Assembly: GCA_009930155.1 (NCBI GenBank)
Contig: RZYX01000002.1
Span: 1 to 64,000 of the forward strand
From: Clostridia bacterium
GTDB lineage: Bacteria; Bacillota_A; Clostridia; Oscillospirales; Acutalibacteraceae
Reading direction: 5' to 3'
Length of the DNA: 64,000 nucleotides
Part shown: positions 51,473 to 59,798 of the stretch, in pieces
Position numbering within the stretch: position 1 is the stretch's first letter
Layout of the letters: each line of letters begins with the position of its first letter
The notes under the pieces: model-generated
Databases searched by the model: none
What the model was told of the DNA's origin: nothing
Seen by the model: the letters and a program-made list of their open reading frames with translations, nothing else
Translations under genes and position numbers: made by a program

Positions 51473-53545
51473 TTATTCTGCATCTTTCTTTGATTCGTCA
51501 ATAATCTTTTGAGCAATATTTGCAGGAACTTCTTCATAGCGTGCAAAGTCTATGCTGAAGTACCCTCTTCCTCTTGTTACTGAGCGAAGCGTTATTGCAA
51601 AATCACCCATCTCCGCCATTGGAACTTCTGCTGCAATTTCCTGCATTCCTGGCTCTTCTTCATGCTGTGCCATACCAAGCACTCTACCTCGACGCTTTGT
51701 AACATCACCCATAATATCGCCCATATTCTCATCTGGCAAGGATACTTTAAGCGTTCCAATTGGCTCAAGTATTATAGGTGTTGCCTGTGGAATACCGTTT
51801 CGGAATGCTACAGCTGCCGCTGTTTTAAATGCCATTTCTGAAGAATCAACAGGATGGTATGAACCGTCATAAAGAGTTGCTTTTATACCAACCATAGGGA
51901 AGCCCGCTAAAACACCTTTTTCAACAGAATCACGCAAACCCTTTTCTACTGCGGGGAAGAAATTTTTTGGAACAGAGCCACCAAAAACCTCCTCAGCAAA
52001 TACAAGCTCTTTGCTATCGCACGGCTCAAAGCGGATAAAAACATCGCCAAACTGACCATGTCCGCCAGATTGTTTTTTGTGCCTACCTTGAACTTCAACC
52101 TTTTTCTTGATTGTTTCACGATATGCAACCTTAGGAACGGAAAGGTCAACCTCAACGCCAAATTTTGATTTAAGCTTTGAAATAATAACGTCCAAATGCT
52201 GTTCTCCGAGTCCTGAGAGAATTTGCTCTCTTGTCTCATGATTGGTGGTATATTTCATTGAAGGATCTTCTTCCATAAGTCTAAATAGACCTGCGGCTAC
52301 TTTTTCTTCCTCACCCTTTTTACGAACCTTTAAAGCCATAGAAAGACAAGGCTCGGGTACTATTACTGGCTTTAAAGTTAATGATTTTTTTTCACTACTC
52401 AAAGTGTCGCCTGTTTTAAATCCCGAAAGTTTGGTAATAACTCCGATATCCCCTGCACTAATGCAGTTTGTGTCCTCTTGCTTACCACCTCTTGGAATAA
52501 CAAGTTTGCCCATTCGTTCTGTCTCGCCTGTTCTTGTGTTATACGCTGGTGTCTCTGGCATAATTTTACCAGACGCAACCTTAAAAAATGACATTTTTCC
52601 AACAAATGGGTCTGCAATCGTTTTAAAGCAAATTGCAGCAAGAGGGCCATTTTCATCACATTTTAAAACAACTTCATTGCCTTCTGCATCAGTTGAAATT
52701 TCGCCTGATTTTTCACCTGCACTAGGTCCAAGGTTAACTATGCCGTCAAGCAGCAAATCTACTGCATCCAATGTGTATCCCGAGCAAGCATATATAGGAT
52801 AAATTGTGCCATCAACAACACCCCGAAGGAGTCCTGTGATTGCCTCAACCTCTGTAAATTTCTCGCCTGCAAAGAATTTTTCCATAAGCTCTTCGCTTGA
52901 CTCTGCAACAGATTCATTAAACATTTCACGCATTGCATCAAGCTTTTCGCTCTGCGGCATTTCAACTTCAAATGATTTGCCGTCTTTATACTCATAAGCT
53001 TTATTCTGTGCAAAGTTTACAAAGTATTTTATTCTGCTATTTTCAATGTATGGAACAACAACAGGACAAAGCTTTGAACCATGAACAGCTTTTAGTTCGT
53101 CAAAAAGGTTGCCAAAGTTTGCATTCTCCGCATCTGTTTTTGTAACAACAAAAAACTTTGAGATTCCTCTATCTTCCGCTGCTTTAAAAGCCTTTTCAGC
53201 TCCAATATCATACTTGGCTTTTTCAGCATCTGTAACTATAACTGCACAACCAGCCGCACGCATACCTTCACTTAATGCTCCTGCAAAATCAAAAAGGCCA
53301 GGAGTATCTATTAAATTTATTTTTACATCTTTCCACTCAAGAGGTGCAACAGATACACCAACGGTTACACCGCGTTTTTTTTCGTCTGTATCAAAATCCA
53401 TAATGGTATTGCCTTCAGTTACTCTTCCAAGCCTTTCTATTGCTCCTGAACGATAAAGCATAGCTTCGCAAAGAGTCGTCTTGCCTCTGCCACTATGGCC
53501 TGCAACAACAATGTTACGAATGTTATTAGAGTTATAGGTTTTCAA
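51473..53545 (-). CDS. EF-G-like translational GTPase (FusA2/EF-G2 type)
   Basis: 690 residues with the five-domain EF-G layout. G1 reads AGHSGRGKTT, G2 KKRGVTV, G3 DTPGLFDF, and G4 TKTD instead of NKxD. Domain IV has GGHGQFGDVFIRFE and domain V GVLAGFPMVGIKATL followed by DGSYHPVDSSEMAF, so the ribosome-facing end is conserved. It is a paralogue of EF-G rather than the main translocase or a TetM-type protection protein; the role of this group is not settled. Monocistronic, with AGGAGG before the ATG. Confidence 0.9.
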   Translation of the reverse strand: MKTYNSNNIRNIVVAGHSGRGKTTLCEAMLYRSGAIERLGRVTEGNTIMDFDTDEKKRGVTVGVSVAPLEWKDVKINLIDTPGLFDFAGALSEGMRAAGCAVIVTDAEKAKYDIGAEKAFKAAEDRGISKFFVVTKTDAENANFGNLFDELKAVHGSKLCPVVVPYIENSRIKYFVNFAQNKAYEYKDGKSFEVEMPQSEKLDAMREMFNESVAESSEELMEKFFAGEKFTEVEAITGLLRGVVDGTIYPIYACSGYTLDAVDLLLDGIVNLGPSAGEKSGEISTDAEGNEVVLKCDENGPLAAICFKTIADPFVGKMSFFKVASGKIMPETPAYNTRTGETERMGKLVIPRGGKQEDTNCISAGDIGVITKLSGFKTGDTLSSEKKSLTLKPVIVPEPCLSMALKVRKKGEEEKVAAGLFRLMEEDPSMKYTTNHETREQILSGLGEQHLDVIISKLKSKFGVEVDLSVPKVAYRETIKKKVEVQGRHKKQSGGHGQFGDVFIRFEPCDSKELVFAEEVFGGSVPKNFFPAVEKGLRDSVEKGVLAGFPMVGIKATLYDGSYHPVDSSEMAFKTAAAVAFRNGIPQATPIILEPIGTLKVSLPDENMGDIMGDVTKRRGRVLGMAQHEEEPGMQEIAAEVPMAEMGDFAITLRSVTRGRGYFSIDFARYEEVPANIAQKIIDESKKDAE

Positions 53546-53800
53546 AATCCGTTCCTCCTTAGTTTTCGATAAAAATCAGCAAATTTTATACAAATTACAT
53601 AAATGATCGTTGTATATCGTTTCTTATTTTAACATATTCAACCATACTTTTCAATAAATAATATTTAAAAACATAGAAAAAGATATTTTCACATTATAAA
53701 TAAAATGTTTTTAGGTTTTTGTTAAAATTATACATTATTGTTTATCGTGACATATCTGTTATTTCATTAACAATAGGTTGTTCGCACAAAAGTGCTAAAA
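53546..53800. other. Divergent intergenic region
   Basis: AT-rich spacer upstream of the EF-G-like gene (minus) and the SDR gene (plus). The plus-strand promoter is listed separately; no convincing minus-strand promoter or structured leader was found. Confidence 0.4.
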
Positions 53801-53804
53801 ACCG

Positions 53805-53833
53805 TTGACATTCTACGCAAATAGCTTTAAACT
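53805..53833 (+). promoter_or_regulatory. Promoter of the SDR gene
   Basis: Consensus TTGACA with TAAACT after 17 bases, 38 bases before the ATG; ribosome site AAGGAG. Confidence 0.6.
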
Positions 53834-53871
53834 ATCTAATAGTATAAAAAAAATATTAAGGAGATTCGTTT

Positions 53872-54909
53872 ATGAAAGTATTTATGATTGGCGGAACAGG
53901 TTTACTCGGCTGTGAAGCAGCAAGAATTTTCATTGAAAGAGGACATCAAGTTAAGTCTGTTGCTCTTCCTCCTCTTCCAGAAGGTGCTCCTATCCCACAG
54001 GAAATGGAAATCATCATGGGCAACATCAATGACAAATCGGATGATGAAATTAGACAACTAATGGGCGGTTGTGACTGCTTTGTTTTCGCTGCTGGCGTTG
54101 ATGAAAGAATTGAGTTCCAAAAGCCTGTTTATGACGCTTACTACAAGTTCAACATTGCCCCTCTCAAGCGTATGCTTCCGCTAGCAAAAGAATGCGGTAT
54201 TAAGAAAACTGTTATCCTTGGCTCTTATTTTGCTTACCTTGCAAAAGAGCGTCCTGACATGAATCTTATTGAACAGCACCCATACATAAGAAGCCGTATT
54301 GACCAAGAGAACCTTGCTTTCTCTTATGCTGACGATAATTTTGATGTTTCTGTTCTTGAGCTTCCTTACATCTTTGGCACACAGCCAGGCCGTAAGCCAG
54401 TTTGGGTCATCCTTATTGAGCAACTCAAGATGATGGATAAGTTTCCATGCACATTCTATCCAAAGGGCGGTACAGCAATGCTTACAGTTCGCCAAGTTGG
54501 AGAATCAATCGTTGGTGCTGCTGAGTATGACGATTATGCTAAGTTTGGCCACAAGAAGGCATGGCCAATATCTTGCTCTAACATGAAGTGGGACGAGTTC
54601 CTCCACATTGTTTATGATGCAAGAGGAATGGGACCAAAGAGAAAAGTTGTTGGTATTCCTATTTGGATGTTTGCTATGTTTGGCAAAAAGATTGAAAAAG
54701 AGCGTGCTCTTGAAGGAATCGAGTCAGGTATATATACTCCTGGTCTTGCTGAAATCATGGACCTTGACCTCTTCATCGATACAAAATATTGTTTTAAAGA
54801 CCTTAAGGTTACACAGGACGATATCCATTCTGCTATCTTTGATTCAATCAAGCTTAGCGTTGATGCTTTTGAAGGCAAAACCAAGCTTCTTGGCATGAAG
54901 GGCGAATAA
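53872..54909 (+). CDS. NAD-dependent epimerase/dehydratase-like (extended SDR) protein
   Basis: 345 residues. The Rossmann motif GGTGLLG lies at residues 8-14 and the conserved Asn/Ala strand FVFAAG near 73; then GSYFAYL and the active-site tyrosine in HPYIRSRIDQE. The usual YxxxK is YxxxR here, so the catalytic lysine is replaced by arginine. The C-terminal half (about 190-345) is that of an extended SDR with no specific substrate motif. Codon choice is more C-ending than in most neighbours, suggesting high expression. A terminator follows; monocistronic. Confidence 0.82.
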   Translation: MKVFMIGGTGLLGCEAARIFIERGHQVKSVALPPLPEGAPIPQEMEIIMGNINDKSDDEIRQLMGGCDCFVFAAGVDERIEFQKPVYDAYYKFNIAPLKRMLPLAKECGIKKTVILGSYFAYLAKERPDMNLIEQHPYIRSRIDQENLAFSYADDNFDVSVLELPYIFGTQPGRKPVWVILIEQLKMMDKFPCTFYPKGGTAMLTVRQVGESIVGAAEYDDYAKFGHKKAWPISCSNMKWDEFLHIVYDARGMGPKRKVVGIPIWMFAMFGKKIEKERALEGIESGIYTPGLAEIMDLDLFIDTKYCFKDLKVTQDDIHSAIFDSIKLSVDAFEGKTKLLGMKGE

Positions 54910-54948
54910 TTAAAACATTATTTTCCTAGGCTTTTATATAAGCTTTCT

Positions 54949-54986
54949 CCCCACATACTAAATTGTATGTGGGGTTATTTTTTTAT
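54949..54986 (+). terminator. Terminator of the SDR gene
   Basis: CCCCACATAC/GTATGTGGGG stem with a short loop and a T-rich tail. Confidence 0.88.
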
Positions 54987-55106
54987 TTTAAATTGTTTAT
55001 AAAAACATAAAAACAAAAAAATAACGAATAAAATAATGTACTGTTCATTTAAACACTTCGTGATGTTAATTTGTTAACTATTTTTTTAAAAAGAGCTTGT
55101 TTTTTA

Positions 55107-55135
55107 TTGACAAGCGTAATAAAAGCATTTATAAT
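55107..55135 (+). promoter_or_regulatory. Consensus sigma-A promoter with no gene behind it
   Basis: TTGACA and TATAAT, both exact, separated by 17 bases. The next credible coding gene (spoVT) is over 500 bases away and beyond a terminator. Confidence 0.85.
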
Positions 55136-55141
55136 TATAAC

Positions 55142-55490
55142 AATATTTTATATAGTTAACAAAAAATTAACATATAGAGAATTAAGTTCGGTGAATTTCA
55201 CTTTTCACTTCATAAATATTTCTAGCTAAAATCTCCTTATTTTTTGGTATATATATACTTATAGGGAGCGATTGTTAACACCTACTTTTTATGTCATCTC
55301 GTAAATATTGTTTTTTATTAATCTTTTATTTTAATAAACATACACTTCACTTACATATGCTATTTCAACCAAACTTAGGCATATGCAACCTTACTTTGCT
55401 AACTTCCTCCAATGCACAAAAACTGTGCGTATTTTCTAACAGAGCCCATCGAATTTTGCCCGAATTCGATGGGCTCCTCCTTTTGTTTTT
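55142..55490 (+). ncRNA. Candidate small non-coding RNA (promoter to terminator unit)
   Basis: The interval from the expected start near 55142 to a strong terminator (13-bp perfect stem AGCCCATCGAATT and complement, 55443-55475, then CCTCCTTTTGTTTTT) holds no convincing gene. Internal hairpins include GTGAA/TTCAC (about 55191-55208), CATATGC/GCATATG (about 55354-55385) and GCACA/TGTGC (about 55414-55428). A ten-codon frame (TTG at 55272 with GGGAG just before) could be translated. A 73-codon frame runs through the terminator and is unlikely. It could alternatively be a leader attenuated before spoVT. Confidence 0.6.
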
Positions 55491-55651
55491 GATTTTAATG
55501 TTTTACAACTAAGTGTAAAAATAAGTTAATTTATTTTTATCATTTTATACTAAAAAAATATAAAATTTTTAAGTATAAAATTCCTACACTTACAAACAAT
55601 AACTTTGCAAACATTTTTTAAAAACAATTATTGAAAAAGGAGAATTTATAT

Positions 55652-56194
55652 ATGAAAGCCACAGGAATTGTGAGAAGAATTGACGACCTCGGCAGAGTCG
55701 TTATCCCAAAAGAAATCCGTAGAACTATGCGTATTCGAGAGGGCGACCCTCTCGAAATCTACACTGATGCAAATGGCGAAGTAATTTTTAAAAAGTACTC
55801 ATTAGTTGGTGAATTATCATCCTTTGCAGCACAATATTGCGATGTTCTATTTCGTAGCACAAATCTACCCGTTGTAATTTGTGACAGAGACCATGTAATT
55901 GCCGTTTCAGGTCTTGCAAAAAAAGAGATTATGGATAGACGCGTTGCTCCTGAGCTTGAAAGAATCATGGAGAACAGAGAAAGCTTTACATCTTCTTCAT
56001 CACGCAAGCTTACTCCCGTTGAGGGAATTGACAGAGAGGCTTTAGTAGCATTCCCAATTATTGGTTCAGGAGATGTTTCTGGTGCTATTATTTTCTTTGG
56101 AGGCGCTGAAACAACCGCTGCTTCTCCGTCACAAACCGAGGTGAAACTTGCACAGGTTGCCGCCTCTTTTATTGGAAAGCAAATGGAAGAATAA
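55652..56194 (+). CDS. spoVT: Stage V sporulation protein T
   Basis: 180 residues. The N-terminal AbrB swapped-hairpin domain reads MKATGIVRRIDDLGRVVIPK, then EIRRTMRIREGDPLEIY; the C-terminal part (about 55-178) is the GAF-like domain of SpoVT. It regulates forespore genes late in sporulation, which implies an endospore-forming lineage. The ATG at 55652 has AAGGAG upstream; an in-frame extension of seven codons lies within the ribosome-site region. Confidence 0.93.
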   Translation: MKATGIVRRIDDLGRVVIPKEIRRTMRIREGDPLEIYTDANGEVIFKKYSLVGELSSFAAQYCDVLFRSTNLPVVICDRDHVIAVSGLAKKEIMDRRVAPELERIMENRESFTSSSSRKLTPVEGIDREALVAFPIIGSGDVSGAIIFFGGAETTAASPSQTEVKLAQVAASFIGKQMEE

Positions 56195-56342
56195 AAGTAA
56201 TCTTCGCCTTCTAAATCATTATTAACTCAATAAAAATATGATGCCCTTTAAGCGTAGTTACATTTATTGCCTAGCTACTTTAAAACGGCATCAATTTTTA
56301 TTGTTAATCTTTATTCCATTGGTACTCTTTACCACATAAAAC

Positions 56343-56372
56343 AAAGCACCCTTTACGGGTGCTTTGTTTGTA
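56343..56372. terminator. Bidirectional terminator between spoVT and nadC
   Basis: AAAGCACCC/GGGTGCTTT stem followed by TGTTTGT on plus and TGTTTTATG on minus; ends nadABC and probably spoVT. Confidence 0.85.
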
Positions 56373-56390
56373 TAAAAATATTTTTGCAAA

Positions 56391-57248
56391 TTAAAATCCT
56401 ACTGAGTGTGGCTTTTCAATTTTCATTGAAATATCAAAAGCCTCAACAGAATGAGTAAGTGCTCCGATTGAGATTATGTCCACCCCTGTTTTTGCTACAT
56501 CTGAAATAGTTTCAAGAGTTATACCGCCAGATGCCTCAAGCTTTGCTCTGCCGTTTACAATCTCTACAGCTCTTCTCATCGTGTCGTTGTCCATATTGTC
56601 AAGCATTATGATTTCTACACCTGCATTTATCGCTTGTCGAACTTCGTCAAGATTTCTTGTTTCTACCTCTATCTTAATTGTATGCCCTAATTTTGAGCGT
56701 ACAATTGCCACTGCGTTTTCTATTCCGCCGCCAGCATCAATGTGATTATCCTTAAGCATAGCTGCGTCCGAAAGATTAAAACGGTGATTTTTGCCGCCAC
56801 CGCAGGTAACTGCATATTTTTGAAGAGCACGAAGTCCTGGAATTGTCTTTCTTGTATCAGCTATTGTTGCCTTTGTTCCCTGTGTTTGCTCTACTGCCTG
56901 TGCTGTGGCTGTTGCTATTCCAGACATATGCTGAATCAAGTTAAGCGCTGTTCTTTCACCTTTAAGGAGCATTGCAGTTTTGCCACTAAGCTCTGCTATT
57001 ATATCCCCTTTTTTAATTTTGTCACCATCGTTTTTATGAATTATTGCAGAAAAAGACTCGTCCAATAATTCAAAAACACGCAAAGCAACTGGAAGCCCGC
57101 AAAGAACTCCGTCTGCCTTTGCCAAAAACTTTGCCTCACCTTTTTGCTGTGATTCAATAAGTAAATCGGTTGAAACATCAATATAATTGATATCCTCAGT
57201 TATTGCTTTTTTAATAATATCGTCAATATAAAATTGTGGTAAATTCAT
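56391..57248 (-). CDS. nadC: Nicotinate-nucleotide pyrophosphorylase (quinolinate phosphoribosyltransferase)
   Basis: 285 residues. Substrate-binding motifs ALNLIQHMSGIAT, ADTRKTIPGLR and KYAVTCGGGKNHRFNLSDA are intact, with LKDNHI and IEVETRNLDEVRQA further on and the phosphate-binding LEASGGITLE near 240. It converts quinolinate and PRPP to nicotinate mononucleotide. It lies 3 bases after nadB, as the last gene of nadABC. Confidence 0.97.
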   Translation of the reverse strand: MNLPQFYIDDIIKKAITEDINYIDVSTDLLIESQQKGEAKFLAKADGVLCGLPVALRVFELLDESFSAIIHKNDGDKIKKGDIIAELSGKTAMLLKGERTALNLIQHMSGIATATAQAVEQTQGTKATIADTRKTIPGLRALQKYAVTCGGGKNHRFNLSDAAMLKDNHIDAGGGIENAVAIVRSKLGHTIKIEVETRNLDEVRQAINAGVEIIMLDNMDNDTMRRAVEIVNGRAKLEASGGITLETISDVAKTGVDIISIGALTHSVEAFDISMKIEKPHSVGF

Positions 57249-57251
57249 TTT

Positions 57252-58733
57252 TTACACCTTCCCATATGCTTTTTCATGTTCATAGACCTCTGCAAGTATA
57301 ATTGATGCAACTGTTGCAAGGCTAAGTGCCTCACAATATTCCATCGTTACTTCATAGTCACCCTCTTTAAGGGTTTGCCTTATTTCACTTACCCTTTTAA
57401 GCCCCGACTCTATCTTCTTATCATTAGGTAAAACAAAAAATGTTTCCTGCATTATTGAACGAATCTCGTCTGCTGTTTCTGCTTGCAGCCGCTTTGTGCC
57501 ATCTTTGATATGATATTCGTAAGGCTCAACAACCGTGTTGCTGTTACGCAATCTTCTTTGAATTTCTGTTGCCGCTCTTCTGCCAAAAACTAGAGCCTCC
57601 AAAAGAGAATTGCTTGCCAAACGATTGCCACCATGCACTCCTGTGTGTGCACATTCACCAGCAGCAAAAAGCCCAGGCACTGTTGTTTCTGCATTAAGGT
57701 TTGTGTCTATCCCGCCCATAAGATAATGTTGACAAGGAAAAATAGGAATAAGCTCTTTTGTTATATCCACTCCGTTTTCAAGGCAACCCTTTGTTATTCC
57801 CGGGAAACGATTGCGTATAAACTCCTCGCCCTTAAAGCGGATATCAAGATAGAACTTATTGCACTTTGTTTTCCGGCTTTCCAAAATTATTGCACGAGAA
57901 ACAACATCACGAGGTGCAAGCTCCATACGCTTGTCATAATTTTGCATAAAGCTTTCCTTATGACAATTTAAAAGCTTCGCTCCCTCACCTCTTACCGCTT
58001 CACTTATTAAAAACTGCTCACTTATTCCATCTGCCCTAAATGCGGTAGGATGAAACTGAACAAAACTTAAATTCTTGATTTCTGCTCCAACTTCATATGC
58101 AAGCCTTATGCCGTCACCTGTTGCAACAGTAGGGTTTGTTGTATATTTATACACCCTGCCAATTCCGCCAGTTGCAACAAGGCAATAGTTTGCAAACACA
58201 CTGGTGTGTTCTGTTTTGTTAACAAGCAAGTCCAACCTAAACCCAACTTTTTCACGGTTCATGGAGGCAACCATTGAATGTTCGGCAACCTCTATATTTT
58301 TATGAGTTTTCACCTGTTCCAAAAGTGTTACTATGATATTGTCGCCCGTTGTGTCTTTATGATGTACTATTCTGCGTCGGCTATGACCGCCCTCTAAAGT
58401 CTTTCTTGGAGTGCCATCTTCATTCTTGTCATAATCAAATCCCATGTCCATAATTTTACGAACATCGTTTGGACCTTCGCTTATAAGTGTTTGAACTGCC
58501 TGCAAATTATTCTTTTGTCCACCCGCAATCAAGGTGTCATATATGTGCAAATCAAAACTATCGTCCTTAAAATCTAGTACAGCTGCAACACCCCCTTGGG
58601 CAAGAGAACTGTTAGAAAGAGCTTTTTGTTCTTTTGTAAGAACCAACACTTTTATATCACTATCGAACTGCAGGGCAGCATAAAGTCCTGCGACTCCGCT
58701 ACCCACAATTACAACATCTATATTTTTTTGCAA
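57252..58733 (-). CDS. nadB: L-aspartate oxidase
   Basis: 493 residues from the TTG at 58733, placed nine bases after CGGAGG; a TTG seven codons upstream overlaps nadA. FAD-binding DVVIVGSGVAGLYAAL, then SNSSLAQGGVAAVLDFKDD, the active-site loop VQFHPTAFR and RGEGAKLLN, and the second FAD segment GVHGGNRLASNSLLEALVFG. It oxidises aspartate to iminoaspartate, which NadA uses. In an anaerobe, fumarate is the probable electron acceptor. Confidence 0.97.
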   Translation of the reverse strand: MQKNIDVVIVGSGVAGLYAALQFDSDIKVLVLTKEQKALSNSSLAQGGVAAVLDFKDDSFDLHIYDTLIAGGQKNNLQAVQTLISEGPNDVRKIMDMGFDYDKNEDGTPRKTLEGGHSRRRIVHHKDTTGDNIIVTLLEQVKTHKNIEVAEHSMVASMNREKVGFRLDLLVNKTEHTSVFANYCLVATGGIGRVYKYTTNPTVATGDGIRLAYEVGAEIKNLSFVQFHPTAFRADGISEQFLISEAVRGEGAKLLNCHKESFMQNYDKRMELAPRDVVSRAIILESRKTKCNKFYLDIRFKGEEFIRNRFPGITKGCLENGVDITKELIPIFPCQHYLMGGIDTNLNAETTVPGLFAAGECAHTGVHGGNRLASNSLLEALVFGRRAATEIQRRLRNSNTVVEPYEYHIKDGTKRLQAETADEIRSIMQETFFVLPNDKKIESGLKRVSEIRQTLKEGDYEVTMEYCEALSLATVASIILAEVYEHEKAYGKV

Positions 58734-58750
58734 GTTGATACGCCTCCGAT

Positions 58751-59668
58751 TCAACCGCCGTATTTAAGCATATTTTCAATGCTTCTTTTTGCGGCTATGC
58801 GTAAATCCTCATCTAATTCTATTTCTTCTCCACACACTCCAATTAAAGCTTGATAAACATCCTGAAGCCTTGTCATCTTCATGTTTTGGCATGTAAGCTT
58901 ATCTGCACTAAGCTGATGATACTTACCCTGTGGATTTTTCTGCTCAAGATAATCAACAACTCCACGCTCTGTGCCGATTATAACTTCGCCATCCTGTGAC
59001 TTTCCATATTCTATTATTTCACTTGTTGAACCAATCATGTCCGCAAGCTCCATAACTTCCTTTTTACATTCTGGGTGAACTGCAACAACGGCGTTTGGAT
59101 GCTTTGCCTTTGCATCAAGCACATCCTGTGCTGTAATCTGGTTGTGTACTGGGCAACAACCATCCCAAATAATTATTTCCTTATTAGGAACACGCTTTGC
59201 CACATATGAACCCAAATTTGCATCGGGCAAAAACAATATTCTGTCTTGTGGTAAAGATGATACAATTTTTACGGCACTTGATGAGGTTACACAAACATCA
59301 ACCTGTGCTTTTACCTGTGCTGTAGTGTTAATATATGCAACCGTGCAGCAATCTGGATTTTGTTTTTTAAAATCCCTAACCTGCTTTGGCGTAATATTGT
59401 CTGCCATAGGACATGTAGCCTCTGCAACAGGTAGAATAACAGTTTTATCAGGAGAGAGGATTTTAACAGTTTCTGCCATAAATCTTACTCCACAAAGTAT
59501 TATTCTTCTCGCCTCACACTTTTGTGCGTAAACAGATAATGCATAGCTATCACCCGCAAAATCTGCAATGTCAATTATTTCAGGTGCCTGATATGTGTGC
59601 GCTAAAACAAGAGTGTCCCTCTGTTTTTTCTCACTTAAAATAAGCGCCTGTAGTGACTTATTATCCAT
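58751..59668 (-). CDS. nadA: Quinolinate synthase
   Basis: 305 residues. The three cysteines expected to bind the [4Fe-4S] cluster lie in CGVRFMAET (about 79), DGCCPVHNQ (about 190) and KLTCQNMKMT (about 280). It condenses iminoaspartate with dihydroxyacetone phosphate. GGAGG lies upstream of the ATG. First gene of the nad operon; its leader has an intrinsic terminator hairpin 16 bases before the start, suggesting attenuation. Confidence 0.97.
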   Translation of the reverse strand: MDNKSLQALILSEKKQRDTLVLAHTYQAPEIIDIADFAGDSYALSVYAQKCEARRIILCGVRFMAETVKILSPDKTVILPVAEATCPMADNITPKQVRDFKKQNPDCCTVAYINTTAQVKAQVDVCVTSSSAVKIVSSLPQDRILFLPDANLGSYVAKRVPNKEIIIWDGCCPVHNQITAQDVLDAKAKHPNAVVAVHPECKKEVMELADMIGSTSEIIEYGKSQDGEVIIGTERGVVDYLEQKNPQGKYHQLSADKLTCQNMKMTRLQDVYQALIGVCGEEIELDEDLRIAAKRSIENMLKYGG

Positions 59669-59683
59669 TTAAAAACAGCCTCC

Positions 59684-59711
59684 AAAAAAAAAGGGAGAAA
59701 ATATCTCTCCC
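59684..59711 (-). terminator. Intrinsic terminator in the nadA leader
   Basis: GGGAGA/TCTCCC hairpin followed by nine T residues on the minus strand. It lies downstream of the nad promoter and 16 bases upstream of the nadA ATG, so it would cut the nad transcript short unless prevented. It may also end read-through from the MFS gene. Confidence 0.85.
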
Positions 59712-59753
59712 ATCCCTTGAAAATCTCAAAATTCATCAAAATATATTCGATTT

Positions 59754-59782
59754 ATTATATCAAAAAAAGGTTTGTAATACAA
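59754..59782 (-). promoter_or_regulatory. Promoter of nadABC
   Basis: Consensus TATAAT with TGA just before it (extended -10) and a weak -35 TTGTAT at 17 bases, between the MFS stop and the leader terminator. Confidence 0.6.
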
Positions 59783-59798
59783 GGACTTTATTTGCTAT

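Noticed and set aside
55291..55512. Open frame of 73 codons on the plus strand
   Set aside because: It reads through the strong terminator stem at 55443-55475 and has no ribosome site at a proper distance.
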